From: Comamonadaceae bacterium
Lineage (GTDB): Bacteria; Pseudomonadota; Gammaproteobacteria; Burkholderiales; Burkholderiaceae_C
Assembly (NCBI GenBank): GCA_947475685.1
Contig: CANJNC010000029.1
Coordinates: forward strand, 1-41,504
Direction: 5' to 3'
Length of the DNA: 41,504 nucleotides
A program made the translations under genes and the position numbers. Under the pieces are notes generated by a model, which saw only the letters and a program-made list of their open reading frames with translations, ran no database searches and had not been told where the DNA came from. This document shows, one piece after another, positions 34,520 through 41,504 of this stretch (the stretch's first letter is position 1; each line of letters starts with the position of its first letter).

Positions 34520-35956
34520 TTGTTACATACAAGTCAAAAAATAATTATCTTGATATCTATATTTTTAATCCTAGGTTGTAGTCCATCAGATCAATATGAC
34601 ATCAATAAAATGGATCTAAAACCAACTCCAGCAATCGTATCGTCAGAGCGACACAAAGGAGAATTTTCAACGGGAGACTCTTTAAGCTTCACGAGTGAAT
34701 TAAAGCCATTGGTTAATAATCCACTGAAAATAGTGCGACTTGATACAACTCATAAAATAATTGAGGTTGCTCCAGGAGTTAAGTTTGGCGCATGGACTTT
34801 CGGTAATCAAGTGCCGGGGCCTACTATAAGAGCAAGAGTTGGAGACAAAATACGTTTTAGCATGACCAACAGAAGCGATGAAGTGGTACCCGGCCTAGAG
34901 TTAAGCTCTGCTCCCATGATGCATTCAATCGACTTTCACGCGGCGATGGTTTCCCCTCAAGATAAATACCGTTCACTTGCACCAGGTCAAACCATTGAGT
35001 TTGAATTCACTTTAAATTATCCTGGTGTATTTATGTATCACTGTGGTACCCCCATGATACTTGAGCATATTGCTTCTGGCATGTATGGAGCCATCATTGT
35101 CGAACCCAAAAATGGATATCCCACTAAAGTTGACCGTGAGTATGTCGTTATACAAAGCGAGTTCTATTTAAAACCAGACCCCTTGGGTAAAAAAATTGAT
35201 GGTCGCCCTTTGTATGTATTGGACACGGAAAATCTTAAAAAAGCGATCTCTAGCCATACAGTATTCAACGGACAGCTTAATGGCATGGTCAAAGAGCCCT
35301 TGAAATCTAAACCTGGTGAGAGGGTGCGCTTATTTGTGCTGAATGTTGGTCCAAGTAAGACATCAAGCTTTCACGTAGTGGGAACAATTTTTGATCGTGT
35401 TTGGATGGATGGAAATCCAGATAATCAATTGAGGGGCATGCAAACTGTACTGCTAGGAGCTTCGAGCGCTGCGATTGTCGAGATGATGATCCCAGAACAT
35501 GGTAAATATTTGATGCTGGATCACCAGTTTGCAGATGCTTCTCAGGGCGCTATTGGTGTCATCGCTACGAGCTCCGAGAAATTGGATACACCGGAGCCGA
35601 TTGAGCACAACAACATGGCTGCAAGTGACTTGCCCGAAGATCAGTCGGTAATTCGGGGTAAAAATGACTTCGAAAGTAAATGCTTGGCCTGTCACTCCAT
35701 TGGACAGGGTAAAAGGTTGGGGCCTGATTTAGCCGGTGTTACAAAGCGGCACCCCGATGAGTGGATAGCTCGCTGGCTAACTTCCCCTGAAGCAATGCTG
35801 GCAAAAGATCCTACTGCTATTGCTCTTTTAAAAGAGTACAACAATATACCTATGCCTAATCAAAATCTACAGTCTACAGAGATCAAGCAATACATTCAAT
35901 ATTTTCATTGGGCTGATTCCAAGACACTTGGAGTTGTTAACAAGGGTTCAAAATAA
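34520..35956 (+). CDS. nirK: Copper nitrite reductase (AniA type) with C-terminal cytochrome c
   Basis: The 478 aa lipoprotein (lipobox ILGC, Cys20) has two cupredoxin domains (about 60-350) and a cytochrome c domain (about 375-470). Copper ligands follow the NirK pattern. Type 1 copper: His135, Cys175, His183, Met188. Type 2 copper: His140, His174 and probably His335, with catalytic Asp138 and active-site His285. The spacing of eight residues from Cys175 to His183 is as in AniA. The haem motif is CLACH (388-392), with probable Met445 ligand (NNIPMPN). Such three-domain enzymes are known from Ralstonia pickettii; here it is also lipid-anchored. It reduces nitrite to NO in the periplasm using its own haem. 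The start is TTG, preceded by AGGA. An FNR-type promoter lies upstream, and the next gene overlaps by 1 nt. Confidence 0.93.
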   Translation: MLHTSQKIIILISIFLILGCSPSDQYDINKMDLKPTPAIVSSERHKGEFSTGDSLSFTSELKPLVNNPLKIVRLDTTHKIIEVAPGVKFGAWTFGNQVPGPTIRARVGDKIRFSMTNRSDEVVPGLELSSAPMMHSIDFHAAMVSPQDKYRSLAPGQTIEFEFTLNYPGVFMYHCGTPMILEHIASGMYGAIIVEPKNGYPTKVDREYVVIQSEFYLKPDPLGKKIDGRPLYVLDTENLKKAISSHTVFNGQLNGMVKEPLKSKPGERVRLFVLNVGPSKTSSFHVVGTIFDRVWMDGNPDNQLRGMQTVLLGASSAAIVEMMIPEHGKYLMLDHQFADASQGAIGVIATSSEKLDTPEPIEHNNMAASDLPEDQSVIRGKNDFESKCLACHSIGQGKRLGPDLAGVTKRHPDEWIARWLTSPEAMLAKDPTAIALLKEYNNIPMPNQNLQSTEIKQYIQYFHWADSKTLGVVNKGSK

Positions 35957-36351
35957 TGCGAAACTTAAAAATTGCAATGATCGTCCTGGTACTCATGTTC
36001 AATGTCTTGGATTCCTTTGCATGCGGCCAATGCGTCCAAGATAAGATGGCAGCGGTCTATGATTATGAGGTGATAAAAACTGCTGTTTCACAAAAGCATG
36101 TCGTTATTTTTATGGGATTTCAAGGTAGTATCGTTCCGGATCTGGAATCGAGATTAAAAATTCTGAAATTGATCATGAAGATCAATGGCATTGACGGAAA
36201 AAGTATTAAAATCTCAATGGAAAACGCCTCTTTTTCAGTTGCATTTGATCCTGAAAGAATCTCATACAATACCCTTTTGAAGGTATTTAGCAAGAATTTT
36301 TTGAGATTGAGTTTATCCGTATTTCCCATCGACACGATTAAGTCGCTGTAA
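35956..36351 (+). CDS. Small exported CxxC protein coupled to nirK
   Basis: The 131 aa protein begins in the TAATG overlap with the nirK stop, indicating translational coupling. It has a signal peptide (residues 1-22, ending SFA) and then CGQCVQDKMAAVYDYEV directly at the mature N-terminus. The rest (IKINGIDGKSIKISMENA and SFSVAFDPERISYNTLLKVF) has the strand-helix rhythm of heavy-metal-associated ferredoxin-like folds, but without the metal-binding cysteines. I do not recognise a named family. The CGQC pair next to a copper enzyme suggests copper delivery or thiol chemistry in NirK maturation. That is inference. Confidence 0.75.
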   Translation: MRNLKIAMIVLVLMFNVLDSFACGQCVQDKMAAVYDYEVIKTAVSQKHVVIFMGFQGSIVPDLESRLKILKLIMKINGIDGKSIKISMENASFSVAFDPERISYNTLLKVFSKNFLRLSLSVFPIDTIKSL

Positions 36352-36483
36352 AAATCAATGGGTATTCAAAATGAGTCTAATTTAATAAATAATGGCATAA
36401 AAATTTTATAAAAATATTGCTGTTCTAGATCAGAGATTCATGTCTGTCTTTTGCTGCTCTTCGAGGCGTTTTACCATATTTAA

Positions 36484-37200
36484 ATGGATCTTAGAGCTTT
36501 TATGTCTAATGCATTGAATTCATACCAGGATATATATAAACGTCGCAAACTTTTGCGAGATGATTTGATTTCAAGAAGAGTTTCTACGGATATAGAAATC
36601 ATACGATCTTGGAATGTGCTGATTGACAAGAACTTGCTAAGTGCCTTTTCCGGCTTTCTGAGTTTGAAAAACATTGTCCTTGGATTGTGTTGGCCATTTA
36701 AACATGAATATGATGGCCGATTCTTGGCTCGCCGTTTACGTCTCAATGGGACTTTGACCGCTTTGCCTGTGATCGTTCATAAAGATGAACCCCTACAGTT
36801 TCGCTCTTGGAAGCCTGGAGATCGCATGAAAATTGGTTCTTTGGGCATCAAATATCCAATTGATACAGAGCTGCTCACACCAGACATATACCTATTGCCG
36901 TTCGTTGGTTTTGACCAAAATGGTTATAGATTGGGCTACGGCGGGGGTTACTTTGATCGTACTTTGGCAAGTCTGACAAAAAAACCCTTGGTCATTGGCG
37001 TCGGTCATGAAATTTCAAAGATTAAAACTATCGAGCCACTCGCTCATGATATTGCCATGGATTATGTTGTCACTGAGCTTGGCGTATATAAAAATAACGA
37101 TAAAAGTCTTGATCTGTTAAATGACTTTAAACGCGGCTCCAACGACCAAAAGCATGTTTTTTCATCACCCGTTTGCTATCAAGATCAATTTTTATTTTAG
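36484..37200 (+). CDS. 5-formyltetrahydrofolate cyclo-ligase family protein
   Basis: The 238 aa protein converts 5-formyl-THF to 5,10-methenyl-THF using ATP in one-carbon metabolism. The family signature LPFVGFDQNGYRLGYGGGYF is at residues 138-157, with the Gly-rich ATP loop at about 151-155, and the basic N-terminus (YKRRKLLRDDLISRR) carries the nucleotide-binding lysine/arginine. About 30 C-terminal residues after LGVYKNN extend beyond the usual family end. No 6S RNA was recognised in the upstream spacer, although these genes are linked in many bacteria. Confidence 0.9.
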   Translation: MDLRAFMSNALNSYQDIYKRRKLLRDDLISRRVSTDIEIIRSWNVLIDKNLLSAFSGFLSLKNIVLGLCWPFKHEYDGRFLARRLRLNGTLTALPVIVHKDEPLQFRSWKPGDRMKIGSLGIKYPIDTELLTPDIYLLPFVGFDQNGYRLGYGGGYFDRTLASLTKKPLVIGVGHEISKIKTIEPLAHDIAMDYVVTELGVYKNNDKSLDLLNDFKRGSNDQKHVFSSPVCYQDQFLF

Positions 37201-37212
37201 AGGTTTGTTTCT

Positions 37213-37239
37213 ATAGAGCTCCCTTTGAATGAGCTCTAT
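37213..37239. terminator. Perfect hairpin between cyclo-ligase and HU genes
   Basis: ATAGAGCTC (37213-37221) pairs fully with GAGCTCTAT (37231-37239) across a 9-nt loop, between convergent genes. There is no T-tract on either side, so a shared terminator role is only probable. Confidence 0.5.
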
Positions 37240-37315
37240 CGCACTCCTCAAGTGATGTTCACCACATAAAAGACCGCATCAACGAGACAAGATCGAGCGA
37301 ATTATTTAAAAAATA

Positions 37316-37594
37316 TCAGCGCTTATTCACTCGATCTTTTAAAGCTTTACCGGGTGTGAATTTAACAACCTTGGCCGCTGCAATTTTTATCGCTACACCA
37401 GTTTGAGGATTGCGACCGGCGCGGGCGGCTCTCTTTTTTTGGCTAAATGTACCAAAGCCAATTAAAGATACAGTTTGTCCTTTAGTTATAGACTTGCCTA
37501 CATTGTCAATAAATGAATTAAGAGCTCTTGCTGCTGCAGCTTTTGAGATGTCAGCGTCTTCGGAGATGTGATTGATCAATTCTGATTTATTCAA
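37316..37594 (-). CDS. hup: HU-family histone-like DNA-binding protein
   Basis: The 92 aa protein is of the usual HU length. It has [11 protein letters not shown] at the N-terminus, the dimer core ([19 protein letters not shown]), [21 protein letters not shown] (the DNA-binding arm with the Arg-Asn-Pro tip) and [16 protein letters not shown]. It bends DNA and organises the nucleoid. It is nearest to HU-beta; IHF subunits differ in the arm sequence. It is monocistronic and convergent with the cyclo-ligase gene. Confidence 0.95.
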   Translation of the reverse strand: MNKSELINHISEDADISKAAAARALNSFIDNVGKSITKGQTVSLIGFGTFSQKKRAARAGRNPQTGVAIKIAAAKVVKFTPGKALKDRVNKR

Positions 37595-37698
37595 TTTCTA
37601 TCCAGTAAAAAAACAATGATGAAAAAAAAACTTATATTCTGATTCTTGATTGACTTGTAAAGTATCAAACAAGTGTAATTCGATTATCTATTTTGCAA

Positions 37699-37941
37699 TT
37701 AAGCAATGCTTTGAATCACTTTTTCAATTCTTCGCATAGCGCGTTTATTGAAAAGATTGTCGTAATTTTCCCATTCGGGTTCACTGATTAAAACGCAATC
37801 AGATTTATTTTGAACTTTGATTTCTAAAAGATAGTTTTTCTCAGCATCTTCTTCAAGCAAAAGCACATTCAAGATCATTTTGGGATTTAGCTTCTTAATT
37901 TGTTTGATATGTCTTGGTATGTGTTTGATGGTAGACGGCAT
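37699..37941 (-). CDS. Small cytoplasmic protein of unknown function
   Basis: The 80 aa protein has no recognised domain. It has a basic N-terminus (IKHIPRHIKQIKKLNPK), a central hydrophobic strand (MILNVLLLEE), an acidic stretch and a basic C-terminal helix (KRAMRRIEKVIQ). It has no signal peptide. Codon use looks coding and the ATG at 37941 follows AGGAAAATGAAC on the coding strand, a good ribosome-binding site. It lies alone between HU and the histidine kinase. Confidence 0.6.
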   Translation of the reverse strand: MPSTIKHIPRHIKQIKKLNPKMILNVLLLEEDAEKNYLLEIKVQNKSDCVLISEPEWENYDNLFNKRAMRRIEKVIQSIA

Positions 37942-38130
37942 AGTTCATTTTCCTTATAGAGGCAAATGCAAAACTTTAATTGTTTATTTTTTCAATCAAA
38001 TATTTCTTTAAATTAAATAATAGTTGATCTTGGCTTGTATAAAAATAGTATTCTTACCTAAGGGTTTTCATTAGATTTCAAGTTGGAAAAATGAAGATAT
38101 ATTGTCTAAGGCAATATTAGTTTAAAAGCT

Positions 38131-40035
38131 TTAAAAGATTATTTTAAAAGTAACCTGGCTTTCAGTTATGTTATAAGTAATTTCTTTTTCAAGTTGCTTC
38201 AATAACTGTTTAACAACGCTTAAACCAATCCCCATACCTGGTTTGGACAATACATTATTTTGTCGATAATACCGATTAAACATTTCAAATTCATTGGGTC
38301 TAGTTATTGGATCAAATAGATTTGAAATTTCAAATTGAACCTGATATTTTCTTTTCTCATGCTCTTCATTGGAACTTGAATCAAAGAGTTTAAATGCTTT
38401 TACTTCAATCGTCTCCCCTTCCAAATTATATTTAATGGCATTTTCAATTAAATTCTTAAGGATGATTGAAATCACCACAAAATCTGAATGAATATCACAA
38501 TCTGAGTCTAGTTCTGTTTTGAGTTTTAAATTATCTGAATTATTGGGTTGGCAGTCATCAATTAAGTCTAAAATCAATTGATTCAATTGAATATTTTCGA
38601 GGGTCAATTTGTAATTTTCTGCTTCAACTCTATTCGATAAGTTAACTTGATCAATGATATATTGCATTCTTCCAACCGATTGATTGATTCTCTTTATCGC
38701 ACTTAATCCAGCAATTTCAATTGCGCCAGGGGTATTAAAAGATGTAATTGTGAATTTAATTGCAGCCAAAGGATTCATCAGTTCGTGCGTTAAAAGATCG
38801 ATCAATGACGTCCTCTCAATTAATTTATCTATGTTATTTTTAGATTCATTTTCAATATCTCGCAACCTCAAAATTTCGAAATCTTTTACTTTTTCTAATC
38901 TTTGGGACTCAAAGATACCAATCAATAGAAAAGTTATGGCAACAAGGGTGCCATTTAATCGATAGTCGGAAAGATATTGTCGATCAAAAACACTCTCTAT
39001 CGTTAAAAGCCCGGTGATGTTTAAAAAACCTAAAATAGAGATCACCAAATACATGATTGTCGACAAATAGAGTGTAATTTTAATAGGCTGATTTGAAATT
39101 TTAGATGAAGAGAATCCATAAAATTGAACCAGTATGTTTATAAAGTGAAGTGCCAACTGAAATTGAAGCGCTTGATTTAAATAGCCTAAAAGTATCAAAA
39201 CATAATTAAATACTGTTCCAGTGAGAATAATTTTATAAAGATTTATATAGGTTTCATTAATTGAATAATTTTTCAGAACACTCAATATCAATGTCGCAGT
39301 CAATAGTGTTCTTGAACATATCAAGTAATAACTTAGTGAGTTGAGTTGCTCCAAGGTAAAAAATCTTGTGGCAGAGGACAATGCGCCCGATGAATAAAAA
39401 ATAGTCAATACAACAAAAATTTGCAATGCAATGAAACTGTATGTCAAAAAATCTCTGCGTCTTAGCAAAATAATCAAACCGAAAATCAAAAGTATGATGG
39501 CAATGGTCAGTGAGATGGTTATATTCTTTGTTTTATCGATATTTTCAACGATGCTTAAATCTTTTTTCTGAATTTGGTCGTTGATATATATCATGCCAAA
39601 CGTATTGATTTTCAAATAAAAAACTTTAGGGTATATGTTTTTTTCAGACAATTCAAAGCAATGAACGTTGGTTGAACAAAGACTATATTTTTCTTGAAAT
39701 TTATTTCCCCTTATCTCTTTGATCCATTTTTGATCGACGTATTCGTATTTTTCAATCTGATTGAGTTGATAGGGTTCTAGAGATAAAATTAAACTTTGTT
39801 TATCTAAATCATCTGACTTTTCGATCTCGTATTTCAGCCAAATTGAGTTTTTTTCATACAAAAGTTTAAGACCATATTTGTATGGCTTGAAATTTGCAGT
39901 ATGAATATTTTCAATATCAAGTTTATTGCTTGTATCTACAAAATAACTTTTCTTGATCGTTATTGCTCCTTCTAAAGCAAAACAATTGGAGAGATAAATA
40001 AAAAATAATAGAACAAATAAATATATCTTTTTCAT
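38131..40035 (-). CDS. Orphan sensor histidine kinase, 7TMR-DISM type
   Basis: The 634 aa protein has a signal peptide (1-20), an extracellular 7TMR-DISM beta domain (about 25-165), seven transmembrane helices (about 170-375), a short coiled coil and a kinase module. The phospho-acceptor is His417 in LLTHELMNPLAAIKF. The N box is ILKNLIENAIKYN and the G2-type box is KPGMGIGLSVVKQLL. The usual D-x-G-x-G box is replaced by a segment of the type SNLFDPITRPNEF and FNRYYRQ, a form seen in this sensor group. No response regulator gene adjoins, so the partner is elsewhere. The extracellular domain suggests sensing of a small ligand, possibly a carbohydrate. Confidence 0.92.
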   Translation of the reverse strand: MKKIYLFVLLFFIYLSNCFALEGAITIKKSYFVDTSNKLDIENIHTANFKPYKYGLKLLYEKNSIWLKYEIEKSDDLDKQSLILSLEPYQLNQIEKYEYVDQKWIKEIRGNKFQEKYSLCSTNVHCFELSEKNIYPKVFYLKINTFGMIYINDQIQKKDLSIVENIDKTKNITISLTIAIILLIFGLIILLRRRDFLTYSFIALQIFVVLTIFYSSGALSSATRFFTLEQLNSLSYYLICSRTLLTATLILSVLKNYSINETYINLYKIILTGTVFNYVLILLGYLNQALQFQLALHFINILVQFYGFSSSKISNQPIKITLYLSTIMYLVISILGFLNITGLLTIESVFDRQYLSDYRLNGTLVAITFLLIGIFESQRLEKVKDFEILRLRDIENESKNNIDKLIERTSLIDLLTHELMNPLAAIKFTITSFNTPGAIEIAGLSAIKRINQSVGRMQYIIDQVNLSNRVEAENYKLTLENIQLNQLILDLIDDCQPNNSDNLKLKTELDSDCDIHSDFVVISIILKNLIENAIKYNLEGETIEVKAFKLFDSSSNEEHEKRKYQVQFEISNLFDPITRPNEFEMFNRYYRQNNVLSKPGMGIGLSVVKQLLKQLEKEITYNITESQVTFKIIF

Positions 40036-40384
40036 ATTTTGAAAGGCTTTATATTTTCTTATTGCTCAAATATGGGAATCTTTTTAGACTTCAACTATAA
40101 GTACAGTGGCCTATAAAAGAGCTTGGATTCAAGAGATCAAAAAGAGCATCTTTTATCTTTCCCTATCCTAGTTATATTTATAAACTTAGCTTGTAGCAGT
40201 TATCTTTTCTTTAGTCTACAGATCAAACCCTCTTTTTTAGAGCGCTGATGAATGGATTTTAAAACATATTTTCCCAAAGGGTATTAGGGCGATCAAATTT
40301 AGAACTTTTTTAAATGAAATGATACTTATTTTTGGGTTTTCGAATAGTATCTGAAATGTATTCAATACAAGTTAGAAAGCTTAT
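40036..40384. other. Intergenic region upstream of the histidine kinase
   Basis: 349 bp between divergent genes; AT-rich, with no gene, RNA or convincing regulatory dyad seen. Confidence 0.45.
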
Positions 40385-40621
40385 ATGGCAACCATGTCAG
40401 AAAAAGATACCGAAACAAAAATATCCTCTGATGGCCTTAGGTATGAATCAAAGATCAATGGATCCCAATTCAAAGGGATGGGAATCATCGGAGAAACAAT
40501 GAGTTGTCTAAAATGTGCTCGCCATAAATCCAGGAAATCGGGTGTCATGAAAAAGTTTGGTTCTACAAAAATGTTTGTTTGTTTTGATTGCATTCCAGAG
40601 CAGTCAGATTCCAATAAGTGA
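40385..40621 (+). CDS. Small zinc-ribbon protein
   Basis: The 78 aa protein has two CxxC pairs, CLKC (about residue 41) and CFDC (about 69), separated by a basic linker of the type ARHKSRKSGVMKKFGSTK. This is a typical zinc-ribbon arrangement. The N-terminus is hydrophilic and there is no signal peptide. Function is unknown; nucleic acid or protein binding is possible. The opposite-strand frame over the same bases has no such pattern, which is why I prefer this strand. The ribosome-binding site is weak, and an internal ATG at codon 4 is an alternative start. Confidence 0.65.
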   Translation: MATMSEKDTETKISSDGLRYESKINGSQFKGMGIIGETMSCLKCARHKSRKSGVMKKFGSTKMFVCFDCIPEQSDSNK

Positions 40622-40659
40622 TTCACTTGAAATCTAGACAAAGCTGTCTAATTTCTATT

Positions 40660-41496
40660 TCAGCCTAACTTCATCTGCTCTAAGATCAATTGGCCTACAA
40701 CGCCATAGGGATTGGCAAACGTTTCTAGTAATTCAAAGTGGTTGTAGTTCTGCCCAATGACAAACTTGACCGGTTTACCCATGTCTTGAACGGCTTTTGC
40801 AAAGTCTTTGTTTTGTCGTTGAAACTCTGGCGTCTCTAGACTTCCGTGGAAAACGATGAGGGGCGTATTTAAAAACTCAAGATGTCTCTGTGAGCTAAGT
40901 GCATCTTCAGTTGCATCGGTAAACTTCACATAAGAGCTGCGAGCAGATAAGCGAACGGGCTTGAGGTCATACATTCCGCTGCACAAAACGCCTCCTTTGA
41001 AGATATTCATGGGCACATTGAAATCTTTCATCCAATTGCTTGTTAAGGCGACGCCAGCTAAATGTGCCCCAGAGGAGTGACCAGATATGTAAATCTTTCT
41101 CTGATCCCCACCCAAACGAGCTGCATTTTTATAGACCCATACCACGGCTTGTTGAACTTGTTGAGCCATGGGCATCAAATCTCCATTGGACTCGATGACG
41201 TTGATAAAATCAGGAATGATGCAGTGTGCGCCTGCGTTGACCATATTTTCCGATATGAATCCGTAATCCTTGGCCTTGCCCCCACGCCATGCACCGCCGT
41301 GAATAAAAATATGGATGGGCGCGTTTTCACGTTTGCATGCATACAAATCAAGCGTTTCGTGGGGCGTGGGTCCATATTGAACCGGGATTTTCCATTCGAA
41401 ATTTCTAAGGGGTAAATACAGGGCTGAAAGTGACGGGTTTATCAAAGGTTTTGGTCTTGTCCCAAACCCCCTCAAACCAGCTTCTTTGCCGGACAT
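40660..41496 (-). CDS. Alpha/beta hydrolase, arylformamidase/esterase-like
   Basis: The 278 aa protein has the oxyanion motif IFIHGGAWRGGKAKDYG (about residues 62-78), the nucleophile elbow GHSSGAHLAG (about 138-147), and a late His in YNHFELLETF. This resembles the BD-FAE/kynurenine formamidase group of esterases. It is cytoplasmic. The frame is closed just upstream of the ATG at 41496 by a TGA (41500-41502), so this is the first possible start in frame. The first 30 residues are unlike the family, and the overlapping frame from 41500 gives a more natural-looking N-terminus (MDVRQRSWFEGVWDKTK) before stopping, so a frameshift near 41410-41490 is possible. The tryptophan pathway link is not shown by neighbours. 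Confidence 0.82.
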   Translation of the reverse strand: MSGKEAGLRGFGTRPKPLINPSLSALYLPLRNFEWKIPVQYGPTPHETLDLYACKRENAPIHIFIHGGAWRGGKAKDYGFISENMVNAGAHCIIPDFINVIESNGDLMPMAQQVQQAVVWVYKNAARLGGDQRKIYISGHSSGAHLAGVALTSNWMKDFNVPMNIFKGGVLCSGMYDLKPVRLSARSSYVKFTDATEDALSSQRHLEFLNTPLIVFHGSLETPEFQRQNKDFAKAVQDMGKPVKFVIGQNYNHFELLETFANPYGVVGQLILEQMKLG

Positions 41497-41504
41497 CCAT
41501 CACC

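Noticed and set aside
36352..36483. 6S RNA (ssrS) upstream of the cyclo-ligase gene
   Set aside because: Such linkage is common, but the 132-bp spacer is too short and shows no long hairpin with a central bulge.
1..41504. CRISPR array, tRNA, rRNA, prophage or integrase
   Set aside because: No regularly spaced repeats, RNA gene signatures or phage genes were found on reading both strands.

Overview
The window reads as chromosome of an AT-rich, probably freshwater betaproteobacterium of the order Burkholderiales. This rests on gene content: five Bug/TctC-type periplasmic binding proteins without their TctAB membrane partners, a SoxC-like sulfite dehydrogenase with its cytochrome, DUF2244, Tim44-like and Bax-inhibitor-like proteins, and an AniA-type NirK fused to cytochrome c. 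I cannot name the genus. No rRNA, tRNA or CRISPR array was seen.

Layout. (1) 1-1.7 kb: sulfite dehydrogenase (SoxC-like) and a c-type cytochrome lipoprotein cut by the window edge. (2) 2-12.6 kb: an accessory region rich in light and photo-oxidative stress genes. It holds two BLUF blue-light receptors, a fasciclin-domain protein, a CarH/LitR-type MerR-B12 photoreceptor repressor, two related 60-66 aa proteins, a chalcone-isomerase-like protein and a SOUL haem-binding protein. A sulfatase, DUF2244, PsiE and a dead IS3-family element lie among them. (3) 13.2-23 kb: catabolic genes (Fe-ADH-like protein, MaoC-like protein, PaaK-like CoA ligase, SDR, polysaccharide-deacetylase/PuuE-like, amidase) mixed with three orphan Bug proteins. 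The 13.2-19.5 kb part looks more GC-rich than its surroundings. (4) 23-26.4 kb: membrane housekeeping genes (Tim44-like, TerC, Bax-inhibitor-like, DUF1439-like). (5) 26.6-33.7 kb: a Bug protein convergent with a four-gene operon, hydantoinase A, hydantoinase B, Bug, fumarylacetoacetase-like. (6) 34.4-36.4 kb: a low-oxygen nitrite-reduction unit, a NirK-cytochrome c lipoprotein behind a perfect FNR-type box, coupled to a small exported CxxC protein. (7) 36.5-41.5 kb: 5-formyl-THF cyclo-ligase, HU, an orphan 7TM histidine kinase, a zinc-ribbon protein and an alpha/beta hydrolase.

The most notable observation is a duplicated divergent light module. At 5.8-7.7 kb litR faces a small gene (shared core ANKHWGLF) followed by a BLUF gene. 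At 9.6-10.4 kb a second copy of the same intergenic region and small gene is present, but its litR is a decayed, truncated pseudogene with two in-frame stops. Both intergenic regions keep the same three-half-site TTTGTCC operator-like array and almost the same distance (220 and 221 nt) to the small gene's start. This suggests one surviving LitR controls two small-protein genes of unknown function. That regulatory link is inference; the duplication and the pseudogene are read directly from the sequence.
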